NCBI GenBank assembly: GCA_035294305.1
Contig: DATGLD010000034.1
Coordinates: 42,537 to 106,536 of the forward strand
From: DASRBN01 sp035294305
GTDB taxonomy: Bacteria > Chloroflexota > Ktedonobacteria > Ktedonobacterales > Ktedonobacteraceae
Direction: 5' to 3'
DNA length: 64,000 nt
Of this stretch, positions 8,009 through 15,041 are shown in pieces. Numbering within the stretch: position 1 is the stretch's first letter; the number at the start of each line of letters is the position of its first letter. A program made the translations under genes and the position numbers. A model generated the notes under the pieces. It searched no databases and was not told the origin of the DNA. It saw only the letters and a list, made by a program, of their open reading frames with translations.

Positions 8009-9655
8009 ATGTTGACCATCCCGAAGATCGTTCTACCGGATTTGTACAATGCCGCTACCGATTTCCTGGATCGCAATATACAGGAAGGGCGGGGAGCAAA
8101 AACCGCTATTTATTACGAGGGAAACGCCTATACTTACGCGCAGATCGCGGAACTCGCCAATCGCATTGGTAACGGCCTGCGTGACCTGGGCGTCGATCTG
8201 GAACAGCGTGTAGTATTGCTCATGCTCGACTCGCCTGAGCTTGCCGCCGCCTTTTTTGGCGCCATTAAATTGGGGGCCGTGCCCATTCCCATCAACACCA
8301 ACCTGCGATCCGATGATTATGTCTACATGCTCAACGACAGTCGAGCGCGCGTGCTGCTAACGCATGCTATGCTATGGAAACAGGTGCAGGCTATTTTACC
8401 TCAACTCAAGTACCTGCGTCATGTGGTTGTAGTTGGACTCGAAGGGAGCGGAGAGCATGAAACGGCTACCGTGCATGACTTCGAGCGCTGGACGCAAGAA
8501 GCCTCGCCCGACCTGCAGGCTGCCGAAACCAGTCGCGACGACAGCGCATTCTGGCTGTATAGTTCGGGCAGCACCGGTTTCCCCAAGGGCTGCGTTCACC
8601 TGCAGCATGATATGGCCTACTGCACAGAATGCTACGCCAAACCAATCCTCAACATTTCCGAGAACGATATCACCTTTTCAGCGGCCAAGCTCTTCTTCGC
8701 CTACGGCCTTGGCAACAACCTGTACTTCCCATTTGCAGTCGGGGCCAGCGCTGTACTCTATCCTGGGCGGCCGGTGGCCGAGGATATGTTCAAGGTCGTT
8801 CAACAATTTCGTCCGACCATCTTCTATGGCGTGCCTACGCTTTACGCGAGTATGCTGGCGCTGCCGGATGCCGAGAAACACTTCGATTTCTCCTCTGTAC
8901 GCATCTGCGTCTCCGCCGGAGAATCCCTGCCCGCCGATATCCTGCGCCGCTGGCAGGAAAAATTTCACGTCGATATCCTGGATGGCATCGGCAGCACCGA
9001 AATCCTGCATATCTTCATCAGCAATCGCATTGGCGAGATAAAGCCGGGCAGTACCGGTAAGCTCGTGCCGGGCTATGAGGCCATCATTGCCGATGAAAAA
9101 GGCCAGCCCGTACCGCAGGGTGAAATCGGCAACCTGCTGATCAAGGGGGACAGCACCACCGCGTACTACTGGAACAAGCATGAGAAGACCAAAGATGTGA
9201 TCAACGGTCACTGGATTCATACCGGCGATAAGTATTACCAGGACGAAGAGGGCTACTACTGGTACTGCGGACGCGCCGATGATATGCTCAAGGTCAGCGG
9301 GCAGTGGGTTTCGCCGGTCGAGGTAGAGGCAGCGCTGATCGCCCATGCGGCTGTACTCGAAGCTGCTGTAGTGGGTGATCTTGACCCCGAAGGGCTGGTC
9401 AAGCCGCGGGCATATGTTGTACTGAAGCAGGGCCATGAACCATCAGAGGCGCTGGCGGACGAACTGAAAGCATTCGTCAAGAACCGGCTGGCGCCTTTCA
9501 AATACCCGCGCTGGATCGAGTTTGTTCCTGAACTGCCCAAAACCGCGACCGGCAAAATACAACGCTTTAAGTTGAGGGACTCTGTTCCAACCGGGGGCGA
9601 CCTCAACGCTCCTAGCAGGTCCGGGGGCGACCTCAAGGGTACGCCCATACAATGA
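8009..9655 (+). CDS. Benzoate-CoA-ligase-like acyl-CoA synthetase with repeat-derived C-terminus
   Basis: ANL-superfamily enzyme that activates an aromatic or similar acid to its CoA thioester via an acyl-AMP. The ATP-binding YSSGSTGFPK spans Y184-K193; the GDKYYQDEEGYYWYCGRADD hinge region and the A10 motif PKTATGKIQ with catalytic K516 are intact. Overall pattern is closest to the benzoate-CoA ligase group (CVHLQHDM, AYGLGN). Family members end soon after the FKLR following A10; here the last roughly 25 residues (GGDLNAPSR..., GGDLKGTPIQ) are a translation of the dispersed palindromic repeat that continues past the stop. Neighbours encode crotonase-like and MaoC-N proteins, suggesting acyl-CoA metabolism. 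Confidence 0.85.
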   Translation: MLTIPKIVLPDLYNAATDFLDRNIQEGRGAKTAIYYEGNAYTYAQIAELANRIGNGLRDLGVDLEQRVVLLMLDSPELAAAFFGAIKLGAVPIPINTNLRSDDYVYMLNDSRARVLLTHAMLWKQVQAILPQLKYLRHVVVVGLEGSGEHETATVHDFERWTQEASPDLQAAETSRDDSAFWLYSSGSTGFPKGCVHLQHDMAYCTECYAKPILNISENDITFSAAKLFFAYGLGNNLYFPFAVGASAVLYPGRPVAEDMFKVVQQFRPTIFYGVPTLYASMLALPDAEKHFDFSSVRICVSAGESLPADILRRWQEKFHVDILDGIGSTEILHIFISNRIGEIKPGSTGKLVPGYEAIIADEKGQPVPQGEIGNLLIKGDSTTAYYWNKHEKTKDVINGHWIHTGDKYYQDEEGYYWYCGRADDMLKVSGQWVSPVEVEAALIAHAAVLEAAVVGDLDPEGLVKPRAYVVLKQGHEPSEALADELKAFVKNRLAPFKYPRWIEFVPELPKTATGKIQRFKLRDSVPTGGDLNAPSRSGGDLKGTPIQ

Positions 9656-9740
9656 TACGAGTGGTGAGGAGGGGAGTCGTGGTCATAGTAAGAGCGCACC
9701 CTTGAGGTTGTCCTCTCGTCCTCACCTCGCTCCGGCGTAT
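9590..9740. repeat. Dispersed palindromic element (family 1), overlapping the CoA-ligase 3' end
   Basis: Two direct half-copies of CCGGGGGCGACCTCAA lie at the end of the CoA-ligase gene. An inverted arm follows the stop at about 9690-9730 (GCGCACCCTTGAGG... with CCTCTCGTCCTCACC). It belongs to the family whose core is GACCACAAGGGTACGCCC. The insertion supplies the last codons and the stop of the upstream gene. Confidence 0.7.
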
Positions 9741-9760
9741 TATTTATTAGGAAGACGTTT

Positions 9761-10513
9761 ATGCAGCAAGCCTATCGAGTACTGAGAATTGTATCCGAGG
9801 CGCAAACAATCCGTATTATACTGTCATCCAACCCGGGCGAGCTGATGCTCAAGGAATTAAGCATTGCTTGCGCTTCCCTCAATACTGAGGGCAGCAGTGG
9901 CATCAAAGCCGTTGTGCTGGACTTTGATAGAGAGGCGCAGCAGGGCATCAGAGACGTGCCGATTACCGACGAGGCGGTACAGTATGCGACGGGCAAAATG
10001 CGGGGAGCAAGAGAACCAGGTAGCGCCTCCACCGTTGTGGAGGTGGCGCTTGCATCAATCCAGGCTATTGCTCAACCTGTGCTGGCAGTCGCGCGTGCGA
10101 CTCCATCGGCGGCGGCCTGGCTACTCATCCAGGCCGCGGATCTTACTCTTGTAGCTCACGAGGCCGCGCTGGTTATCTCAAATACGGAGGTCGGCAGCCA
10201 GCCGCTGAGCGGCTTGCAGGCCGCGCGCCTCGGCTATGTCACCTGGTCTATTTCCTCTCGAGATATACACAAAGAGATGGAACACATCCTGGATATGCTG
10301 CGGGAAAAAAGTGCCATTGCGCTGCGCCTTACCAAAGCCAGCACACGCCTGGGGCAGTTCGCTCAATCCGCTCAATCCAACCATACAACGCCGCTTGAAA
10401 CCTTGAAGCAGATCAATGCATTCTATCTCGAAAAGGTAATGCAAACAAAAGATGCCAACGAAGGCTTGCACGCCTTCCTGGAAAAGCGCAAACCAAACTG
10501 GAAAAATATGTAA
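9761..10513 (+). CDS. Degenerate crotonase-fold (enoyl-CoA hydratase-like) protein
   Basis: The fold is recognisable from the C-terminal signature DANEGLHAFLEKRKPNW, typical of enoyl-CoA hydratases, and from QPVLAVARATPSAAAWLLIQAADL, which aligns with the second oxyanion-hole segment. The glycine-rich core of that segment is replaced by S/A residues, and the first oxyanion segment near residue 65-85 has no recognisable A-x-A-G/D-I pattern. Catalysis by the usual mechanism is therefore doubtful. It sits between the CoA ligase and a Nudix gene, flanked on both sides by family 1 repeats. It may be a divergent enzyme or a structural paralogue. Confidence 0.65.
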   Translation: MQQAYRVLRIVSEAQTIRIILSSNPGELMLKELSIACASLNTEGSSGIKAVVLDFDREAQQGIRDVPITDEAVQYATGKMRGAREPGSASTVVEVALASIQAIAQPVLAVARATPSAAAWLLIQAADLTLVAHEAALVISNTEVGSQPLSGLQAARLGYVTWSISSRDIHKEMEHILDMLREKSAIALRLTKASTRLGQFAQSAQSNHTTPLETLKQINAFYLEKVMQTKDANEGLHAFLEKRKPNWKNM

Positions 10514-10514
10514 T

Positions 10515-10611
10515 ATGAGTCATACCAGATGCTGACGAACGGGCAAGGAGAGGGCGGCCACAAGGGTACGCCCTTGTGGTCGCCCTCTCCCGTGAATTGA
10601 GAATGACTCAT
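10515..10611. repeat. Family 1 MITE-like element, short form
   Basis: Outer inverted ends ATGAGTCAT (10515-10523) and ATGACTCAT (10603-10611) flank a 44-bp near-perfect palindrome at 10547-10590, with a 20-bp stem, one G/T mismatch and a TACG loop. The core reads CCACAAGGG-TACG-CCCTTGTGG. Same ends and core as the longer copies at 19687-19871 and 30217-30438. Confidence 0.85.
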
Positions 10612-10643
10612 GTTGTTCTCTAGAGAAGGAAAGAAGTTTTTCG

Positions 10644-11216
10644 ATGGCAAAAAATGCCCCCTGGCAAACGCTCTCGTACCGGCAGATTATCGACAGCCCC
10701 TTTCTGAAAGTGCGGTGCGAGCAGGTTGCTGTTCCCAACGGTCCTGTTATTCCTGATTATTACATCATTGAAAATCGCGGTTGGGTCGGCATCGTCCCCG
10801 TGTCGGAAGATGGACGTTTTCTCATCAACTCTCAATACAAGCACGGCATCGGACGCGAGGTGCTTGAATTTCCGGCTGGCGGCATTGATGCAGGCGAGGA
10901 TGATCCCCTGGTAACGGCGCGGCGCGAGCTGATGGAGGAGACTGGATACAGCTTCGACGATGACAAAGTAGAACTGCTCTCCCACATGTACGCGAATCCA
11001 ACCGGCGCGCGCACCGAAGCCTGGTGGTATCTCGCCCGCGACGTGCGCAAAACGGGCACGCCCAAGGTCGATCCCGCTGAGGTCATCGAAAACCTGCTGG
11101 TAACGCCGCGGGAGTTGCTGGAAATGATTCACAATGGTAGTTTCGCCGTTATGGGCCAGATTCCCGCCGCATATATGGCGCTGGAACGCCTTGGATACTT
11201 GAAATCCTCTTTCTAG
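10644..11216 (+). CDS. Nudix hydrolase, ADP-ribose pyrophosphatase type
   Basis: Hydrolyses a nucleoside diphosphate linked to another group, most likely ADP-ribose. The Nudix box is GGIDAGEDDPLVTARRELMEETGY. It has one extra residue (DD) between GE and the RE pair relative to the usual spacing in this subgroup; the catalytic REL-EE core is intact. Residues before the box (EFPAGGID) match the ADP-ribose pyrophosphatase group. The 190-residue length is normal. RBS AGAAGGAAAG precedes the ATG. It lies between two acyl-CoA-type genes and may be independent of them. Confidence 0.88.
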   Translation: MAKNAPWQTLSYRQIIDSPFLKVRCEQVAVPNGPVIPDYYIIENRGWVGIVPVSEDGRFLINSQYKHGIGREVLEFPAGGIDAGEDDPLVTARRELMEETGYSFDDDKVELLSHMYANPTGARTEAWWYLARDVRKTGTPKVDPAEVIENLLVTPRELLEMIHNGSFAVMGQIPAAYMALERLGYLKSSF

Positions 11217-11246
11217 CTAGTTCGCGCCTAAAGGAGAGTAGTAATT

Positions 11247-11657
11247 ATGCCCATCGATCAGAGTCTTGTTGGTAAAAGTTCTGAACCGCAAACGTTTGAG
11301 GTGACGGAAGAAGCCGTGAGACGCTTCATGGAGGCCACGGAAGACCCGGCACTGCAAAGCGGGGAACCGCTGCGATACGCTCCCCCAACGTTTCCCACGA
11401 CCTTTCGCATGCGCATCCCTGGCCTGGAACTGGACGGCAACAAGATGCAATTGTTGCACGGCGAGCAGGAATACCACTATACTCGCCGCCTGCGAATAGG
11501 CGAACAGGTGACATGTGTCGTCCGCATCCTGGATGTGCGCCAGAAAGCCGGGCGTACCGGTTCTATGACGTTTATTACGACCGAAACGACCGGAACCGGT
11601 AGCGAGCAGCAGCCCATATACACGGCCCGCAGCATCTCTATCGTGCGCGAGAAATAA
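11247..11657 (+). CDS. MaoC-like dehydratase N-terminal domain protein
   Basis: A 136-residue single-domain protein of the hotdog-fold group called MaoC dehydratase N-terminal or FAS1-like dehydratase domain. Typical features are the start IDQSLVGKSSEPQTFEV, the APPTFPTTFR segment and LLHGEQEYHYTRRLRIGE near the middle. Such proteins often act as one half of a two-subunit (3R)-hydroxyacyl-CoA dehydratase. No partner with the catalytic MaoC C-terminal domain is next to it. It starts 30 bp after the Nudix gene with AAAGGAG upstream. Confidence 0.8.
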   Translation: MPIDQSLVGKSSEPQTFEVTEEAVRRFMEATEDPALQSGEPLRYAPPTFPTTFRMRIPGLELDGNKMQLLHGEQEYHYTRRLRIGEQVTCVVRILDVRQKAGRTGSMTFITTETTGTGSEQQPIYTARSISIVREK

Positions 11658-11679
11658 ATCTTAAAAGTTCCTCAAAGCG

Positions 11680-11708
11680 TTGACAAACCACAATCATAGG
11701 TATAAAAT
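11680..11708 (+). promoter_or_regulatory. Sigma-70 type promoter for the tRNA pair
   Basis: Perfect -35 TTGACA at 11680-11685, a 17-bp spacer and -10 TAAAAT at 11703-11708. Transcription would begin near 11715, about 23 bp before tRNA-Leu. Confidence 0.85.
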
Positions 11709-11737
11709 AGTCTGCGAAATCCGTTACGTGATGACTA

Positions 11738-11819
11738 GCCCTCGTGGCGGAATGGTATACGCGGCAGGTTGAGGGCCTGTGCCTTTAAAGGCGTGCTGGT
11801 TCGAGTCCAGTCGAGGGCA
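11738..11819 (+). tRNA. tRNA-Leu (anticodon GAG)
   Basis: Acceptor arms GCCCTCG (11738-11744) and CGAGGGC (11812-11818) pair fully. Anticodon GAG is at 11771-11773 in a seven-base loop, closed by GCAGG/CCTGT with one G-U. The long variable arm GCCTTTAAAGGC is the class II feature expected for leucine. T-arm GGTTCGAGTCC is present. The CCA end is not encoded as a clean triplet. Confidence 0.95.
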
Positions 11820-11889
11820 CCCACATACACTATAATAAGCCAATGGGGCACCCGCCAGGGGTGGCGCTCCATTTTCCTTCCACAAATAG

Positions 11890-11963
11890 GGGCGACTAGC
11901 TCAGTTGGTTAGAGCGGCTGCTTTACACGCAGTAGGTCTGGGGTTCGAATCCCTAGTCGCCCA
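11890..11963 (+). tRNA. tRNA-Val (anticodon UAC)
   Basis: Acceptor arms GGGCGAC and GTCGCCC pair over seven bases. D-arm AGCTCAGTTGGTTAGAGC and T-arm GGGGTTCGAATCCC are canonical. Anticodon TAC lies at 11924-11926. CCA is not encoded. It is 70 bp after tRNA-Leu and probably shares its transcript. Confidence 0.95.
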
Positions 11964-12283
11964 CCTTCTCAAGCAAATGTTTTTCAGGTTGACGACATAA
12001 GGGTTGGCATAAAATGAGCTTTATGCTACCCTGGCGATAAAGGATTTTCTTAGCTGCGTCACGTCTCCAACTCCAGGCCATCTGTTGAGCCTTTTTTGGT
12101 GGTCAGCATCAAATGGCTTTCAGTTTGCCCGGACACGCGCCCAGTTCCTCACTGCACAACCAATAACGCTGTCCATAGCGTTTTCGTGACGCATAGCGCT
12201 TATACTACCCCCAAAGAGGTTGGAGTAGCCTCTCGTTGAGAAACAGGGTGAATGAAGAGTAGATAACGTAAAAGAAAGGATGT
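11964..12283 (+). other. Gene-free stretch after tRNA-Val
   Basis: Contains one hairpin, GCATAAA (12007-12013) with TTTATGC (12020-12026), which may end the tRNA transcript although no T-run follows directly. The remainder is the leader of the next gene, with an AAAGGA ribosome-binding site at its end. I see nothing else. Confidence 0.5.
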
Positions 12284-13039
12284 GTGATGAGAGATTACAA
12301 TGCCGCTCCAGAGCCACAGGAACCGACGCGTGTTGAGCCACATGCTGAGCCGCATGTTGGCTCACGTGCCGAGCCGTATGCTGAACCGCGTGTTGGGCCA
12401 TATGCTGGGTCACGTGCTGAGCCAGCCGGGTTGACCGTCGCGAGTCCGGCTCCGCTGGGTTTGAATGTACTTGCATTCGCAACAGCGGTGCTGGGATGTT
12501 TCTATACTGGGTTTATTATCCCTTACCAGGCACTGGTTATGCGGCCAGCGGTTGGGGCCGTACTTCTCATATCAGGTATCGTGCTTGTTATCGCAGGTAT
12601 ACTAGAATACCGCAAAAACTCAATGCTGAGCGCGACCATCTTCACAGCCTATGGAGCCTTTCTCGCTGTCATTGGCCTGGTCTTCCTGCCAAATGCCGGT
12701 ATCCTGGGTTTCCTTCTCAGTAGTAGAAGCATGATTTTTGCGCTAGGGCTGTTCTTCCTCTGCTGGACGATTTTCAACGCCATATTGTTTCTTGGAGCAG
12801 CGGGTGTGAACTTGCTATTAACAGGCACCATGTTGATATTGTTTCTCGGCTATGTGGCGTTGACGGTTGGACAACTGGCCGGAAATAACACCGTCGCCAA
12901 TATGATAGGGGGATGGCTACTCATTGTTGCCGCTCTGGCGGCCTGGGTGACTTCACTTGCCAGCCTTCTCGGTAGTGAGGGTAGCGCCGCACGATTCTCG
13001 TTGCCGGCTGCAGGACGCGGGATTTCTGCCGTTGACTAA
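12284..13039 (+). CDS. GPR1/FUN34/YaaH-family membrane protein with repetitive N-terminus
   Basis: Six hydrophobic segments from about residue 60 onward and the family-like stretches NVLAFATAVLG, ILEYRKNSMLSATIFTAYGAF and FLCWTIFNAILFL place it in the acetate/succinate-permease family, so acetate or ammonium-linked transport is possible. The first 50 residues are a hydrophilic tail built of eight four-residue units of the form (R/H/Y)(A/V)(E/G)(P/S), encoded by a 12-bp DNA tandem repeat. That tail is not part of the family. Several prolines and histidines make it likely disordered. Start has AAAGGA seven bases upstream. Confidence 0.8.
   Translation: MMRDYNAAPEPQEPTRVEPHAEPHVGSRAEPYAEPRVGPYAGSRAEPAGLTVASPAPLGLNVLAFATAVLGCFYTGFIIPYQALVMRPAVGAVLLISGIVLVIAGILEYRKNSMLSATIFTAYGAFLAVIGLVFLPNAGILGFLLSSRSMIFALGLFFLCWTIFNAILFLGAAGVNLLLTGTMLILFLGYVALTVGQLAGNNTVANMIGGWLLIVAALAAWVTSLASLLGSEGSAARFSLPAAGRGISAVD
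12329..12424 (+). repeat. 12-bp tandem repeat, eight units, inside a coding region
   Basis: Eight consecutive 12-bp units close to CGTGCTGAGCCA (variants TATGCTGAACCG, CATGTTGGCTCA and others). Period 12 keeps the frame and yields the peptide units RVEP, HAEP, HVGS, RAEP, YAEP, RVGP, YAGS, RAEP. Confidence 0.9.
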
Positions 13040-13357
13040 GGCAACCAGAAAGCGTTTTTATACGGGTTACGACCGATAGCCAGGCTTATTACGCTTACGT
13101 GGCACTGGCTACCCGCAAGGGTGAACAAGTTGAGGTTTTATCCGCAGGGCGCATCTTGTGGCTGATGCGTCCTGTTGCTATGTTTTGACCATGGATCATC
13201 TCATGAAGTCGTGGTAAGCGTATCCGATATGATGTCTCCTCCTTCTTGAGATAACTTATCATTGGTGTGTCAACCAATTTTCCCAGAGTGGATGCGCACT
13301 CTATAGTTTCCTGATAGAGTATGGTACTATAATATAATAACCGTATCGTTCCCTTAG
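13040..13357. other. Gene-free stretch before the Uma2 relic
   Basis: No convincing gene. An ATTGGT/ACCAAT inverted pair lies at about 13260-13277. Two overlapping TATAAT boxes lie at 13328-13338, without a good -35 partner, and may have driven the intact ancestor of the relic that follows. Confidence 0.4.
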
Positions 13358-13603
13358 ATGAAAGGTGCAGCTGGTATGGCTCAAACATTCGACAAAATTC
13401 CCGTGATTGCTCTCGCCGAAGGCGTTCCAGGACCTGAGCGAGGATGCTGGACCTATGATGACTATGCGGCACTTCCAGATGAGGGGAAGCGATACGAAAT
13501 TGTGATAAGCAAAACAAGTAAGAGAGGCATCAAATGCAGAGCTTCTTCCTCGATGGAAAAAGGCTCTGCATTTGATGATAGCTCCATCAGAGAGTTCCAT
13601 TAA
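13358..13603 (+). pseudogene. Uma2-family endonuclease relic (N-terminal fragment)
   Basis: The first 50 codons contain the family signature WTYDDYAALPDEGKRYEIV, normally followed by a DGELV stretch and about 130 further residues including the D/E-x-K nuclease core. Here similarity stops abruptly after RYEIV (about position 13503) and the frame runs into a 15-bp-stem hairpin and ends. The in-frame ATG at 13376 is the more natural start. Product would be inactive. Confidence 0.7.
13528..13577. repeat. Perfect 15-bp-stem inverted repeat at the Uma2 relic
   Basis: CATCAAATGCAGAGC (13528-13542) and GCTCTGCATTTGATG (13563-13577) with a 20-base loop. It lies between the Uma2 relic and the converging PPOX gene, so it could also terminate transcription from both sides. 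Confidence 0.8.
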
Positions 13604-13992
13604 TTCGTAACGATCTTGTCAGGCCGCAATACTACCAGCACACGTTTTGGGTTGTCAACCACCGCTTTCACTGCCTGTTCAACGCGGTCTGCCGGCACGT
13701 ATTTTTTGATGACCGGGCGCACCAGGTCAGCAAAGTCATGCTCGATAATTTCGGCACGTCCATAGGCCACCACATATTTGTGCATGTCGAAATCATCGAC
13801 AACCAGCGAGATGTTGGGGTCGCGCCGGATGTTGGGATATTTGGCGCGGTCTTTCGTGGTAGAGAAATAGAAGGATGTGCCGTCCCAGGCATACCAGACG
13901 GGTGTGAGTTGCGGCCCACCCTCCGGCCGGTTGACGGCAACGATGGCATTGTTTGATTTTGAAAGTAGTTGTTGCATCTCTTCAGCAGTCAT
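13600..13992 (-). CDS. Pyridoxamine 5'-phosphate oxidase-like flavin/F420-binding protein
   Basis: Split-barrel protein of 130 residues, the size of the stand-alone PPOX class. The pattern NAIVAVNRPEGGPQLTPVWYAWDG, followed by FYFSTTKDRAKYPNIRRDPNISLVVDD, is typical of F420- or FMN-dependent members (TPVWY and the R-K-N-I stretch contact the phosphate of the cofactor). C-terminal RVLVVLRPDKIVT closes the barrel. Substrate cannot be inferred. It converges on the Uma2 relic, overlapping its 3' end by four bases. Confidence 0.85.
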   Translation of the reverse strand: MTAEEMQQLLSKSNNAIVAVNRPEGGPQLTPVWYAWDGTSFYFSTTKDRAKYPNIRRDPNISLVVDDFDMHKYVVAYGRAEIIEHDFADLVRPVIKKYVPADRVEQAVKAVVDNPKRVLVVLRPDKIVTN

Positions 13993-14053
13993 GATTGTTA
14001 AGACTCCTATTCTAGAAAATTCAGGTGTGGATAAAGCATGTGATAATCGAAGC

Positions 14054-14104
14054 GGGGCCGATGAATCGGCCCCTACGCCAGAGCTGTGGGGCCGATTGAT
14101 CGGC
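14054..14104. repeat. Family 4 palindromic repeat pair
   Basis: GGGGCCGATGAATCGGCCCC at 14054-14073 is a self-complementary hairpin, and a variant GGGGCCGATTGATCGGC follows at 14088-14104. Related copies are inside cydD (24951-24968) and near 29107. Confidence 0.75.
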
Positions 14105-14115
14105 GTATTACCAAT

Positions 14116-14415
14116 TTAATGTGTTGCGGCTGCCTGATGTTCCTGCAACTCTTGCTGCAATTGCTTTTCGCGTGCTTCGCGCAGGATGTCGCGCAGTTCG
14201 AACGCCATGTATCCGAGGACGCCGGCGAGGGAGACAACTATCAGGAGACTGCCAGCAACCACGTTATTGATCGTCGAGGGAATCCAGTGTATGCCGGATG
14301 GCTGCGTTGTCATAGCGAATGGCGAGATGACGACCCAGATGCCGGTCAGAAAGAATAACAGCAGCACATAGCTGCCAAGCGGGAAAAGCCGCCTCATTGC
14401 AGTACCTAAAGTCAT
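14116..14415 (-). CDS. SPW-type two-helix membrane protein
   Basis: A 99-residue protein with two hydrophobic helices (about 12-34 and 48-70). The stretch GIWVVISPFAM and the following W-N-containing loop resemble the SPW repeat found in small bacterial membrane proteins of unknown role. The C-terminus is charged and probably forms a coiled coil (ELRDILREAREKQLQQELQE). It overlaps the stop of the upstream, similar gene as TAATG, so the two are translationally coupled and likely act together. Confidence 0.7.
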   Translation of the reverse strand: MTLGTAMRRLFPLGSYVLLLFFLTGIWVVISPFAMTTQPSGIHWIPSTINNVVAGSLLIVVSLAGVLGYMAFELRDILREAREKQLQQELQEHQAAATH

Positions 14416-14891
14416 TATACATCCCTCCTGTTCGAAATGGTCTGGTCGGTTTGCTGATTGCTGCTTGCCTGTGCCTGGCGGCGGCTGTTCAAGTCGGCTG
14501 CGAGGGCCGCTGCCAGCGTTGCCAGCGTGCGATCAAGATCGCTCTGATCGGAATAGGCGGCCGGGGCTACAGGCGCGGCAGTCTGCATCATGGCCTGAGC
14601 CGGGGCTGCCGCAACCACCGGCTGCGAGCGCTGCGCGGCAACCAGCACGCCTGATGCGCGTAAAGCGCCGATGAGAGAGGCTAAGAAGAGCGCGAAGCTC
14701 ACCAGGGCTACGACGGCGACGGGTATACCGACCCAGAAATCATTAATCGTCTGGTTCGCCCAATCGGCTCCCCAGGGTTGATAACCCAGTGCGAAAGGAG
14801 CCAGGATCAACCATCCGCCGGTCAGTAGAATGATGAGGCTGGCCGTCATGCCCCAGATGTATTTGGCAATTGTTACTCGTGTTGTTTGCAC
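14415..14891 (-). CDS. SPW-type membrane protein with A/Q-rich tail
   Basis: Two hydrophobic helices (about residues 10-35 and 50-75 from the chosen start) with ILAPFALGYQPWGADWANQTINDFWVG matching the SPW pattern, then a long A/Q/S-rich C-terminal tail with LDRTLATLAAALAADL. I start it at the GTG at 14891, which has GGAGGTTTCAAC directly upstream; a longer ATG reading from 14924 overlaps that ribosome-binding site. The tail is low complexity and probably disordered or coiled. Function unknown. Confidence 0.7.
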   Translation of the reverse strand: MQTTRVTIAKYIWGMTASLIILLTGGWLILAPFALGYQPWGADWANQTINDFWVGIPVAVVALVSFALFLASLIGALRASGVLVAAQRSQPVVAAAPAQAMMQTAAPVAPAAYSDQSDLDRTLATLAAALAADLNSRRQAQASSNQQTDQTISNRRDV

Positions 14892-14967
14892 GTTGAAACC
14901 TCCATGTTTTTTTCGGTGCTTCAAATGTTGTAGCTACAATAATTTCATAAGGCCAGTGTTTCCACGT

Positions 14968-15040
14968 GCTGTAGGGGTAGGGCGTGGTCCCTGTCCCGGT
15001 TGCCCCAAAGAGGACAGGCACCACGCCCTGTCCCTACAGC
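14968..15040. repeat. Family 3 inverted repeat after the MFS gene
   Basis: 29-base arms at 14968-14996 and 15012-15040, three mismatches, starting GCTGTAGGG and containing AGGGCGTGG. It begins one base past the MFS stop, so on the minus strand it forms a strong 3' hairpin. Shares GGACAGG/CCTGTCC and TGTCCCTAC with other copies in the window. Confidence 0.8.
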
Positions 15041-15041
15041 A

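Noticed and set aside
12120..12482. Minus-strand frame rich in H/Q/A repeats
   Set aside because: It is the antisense reading of the 12-bp tandem repeat inside the YaaH-family gene and has no ribosome-binding site.
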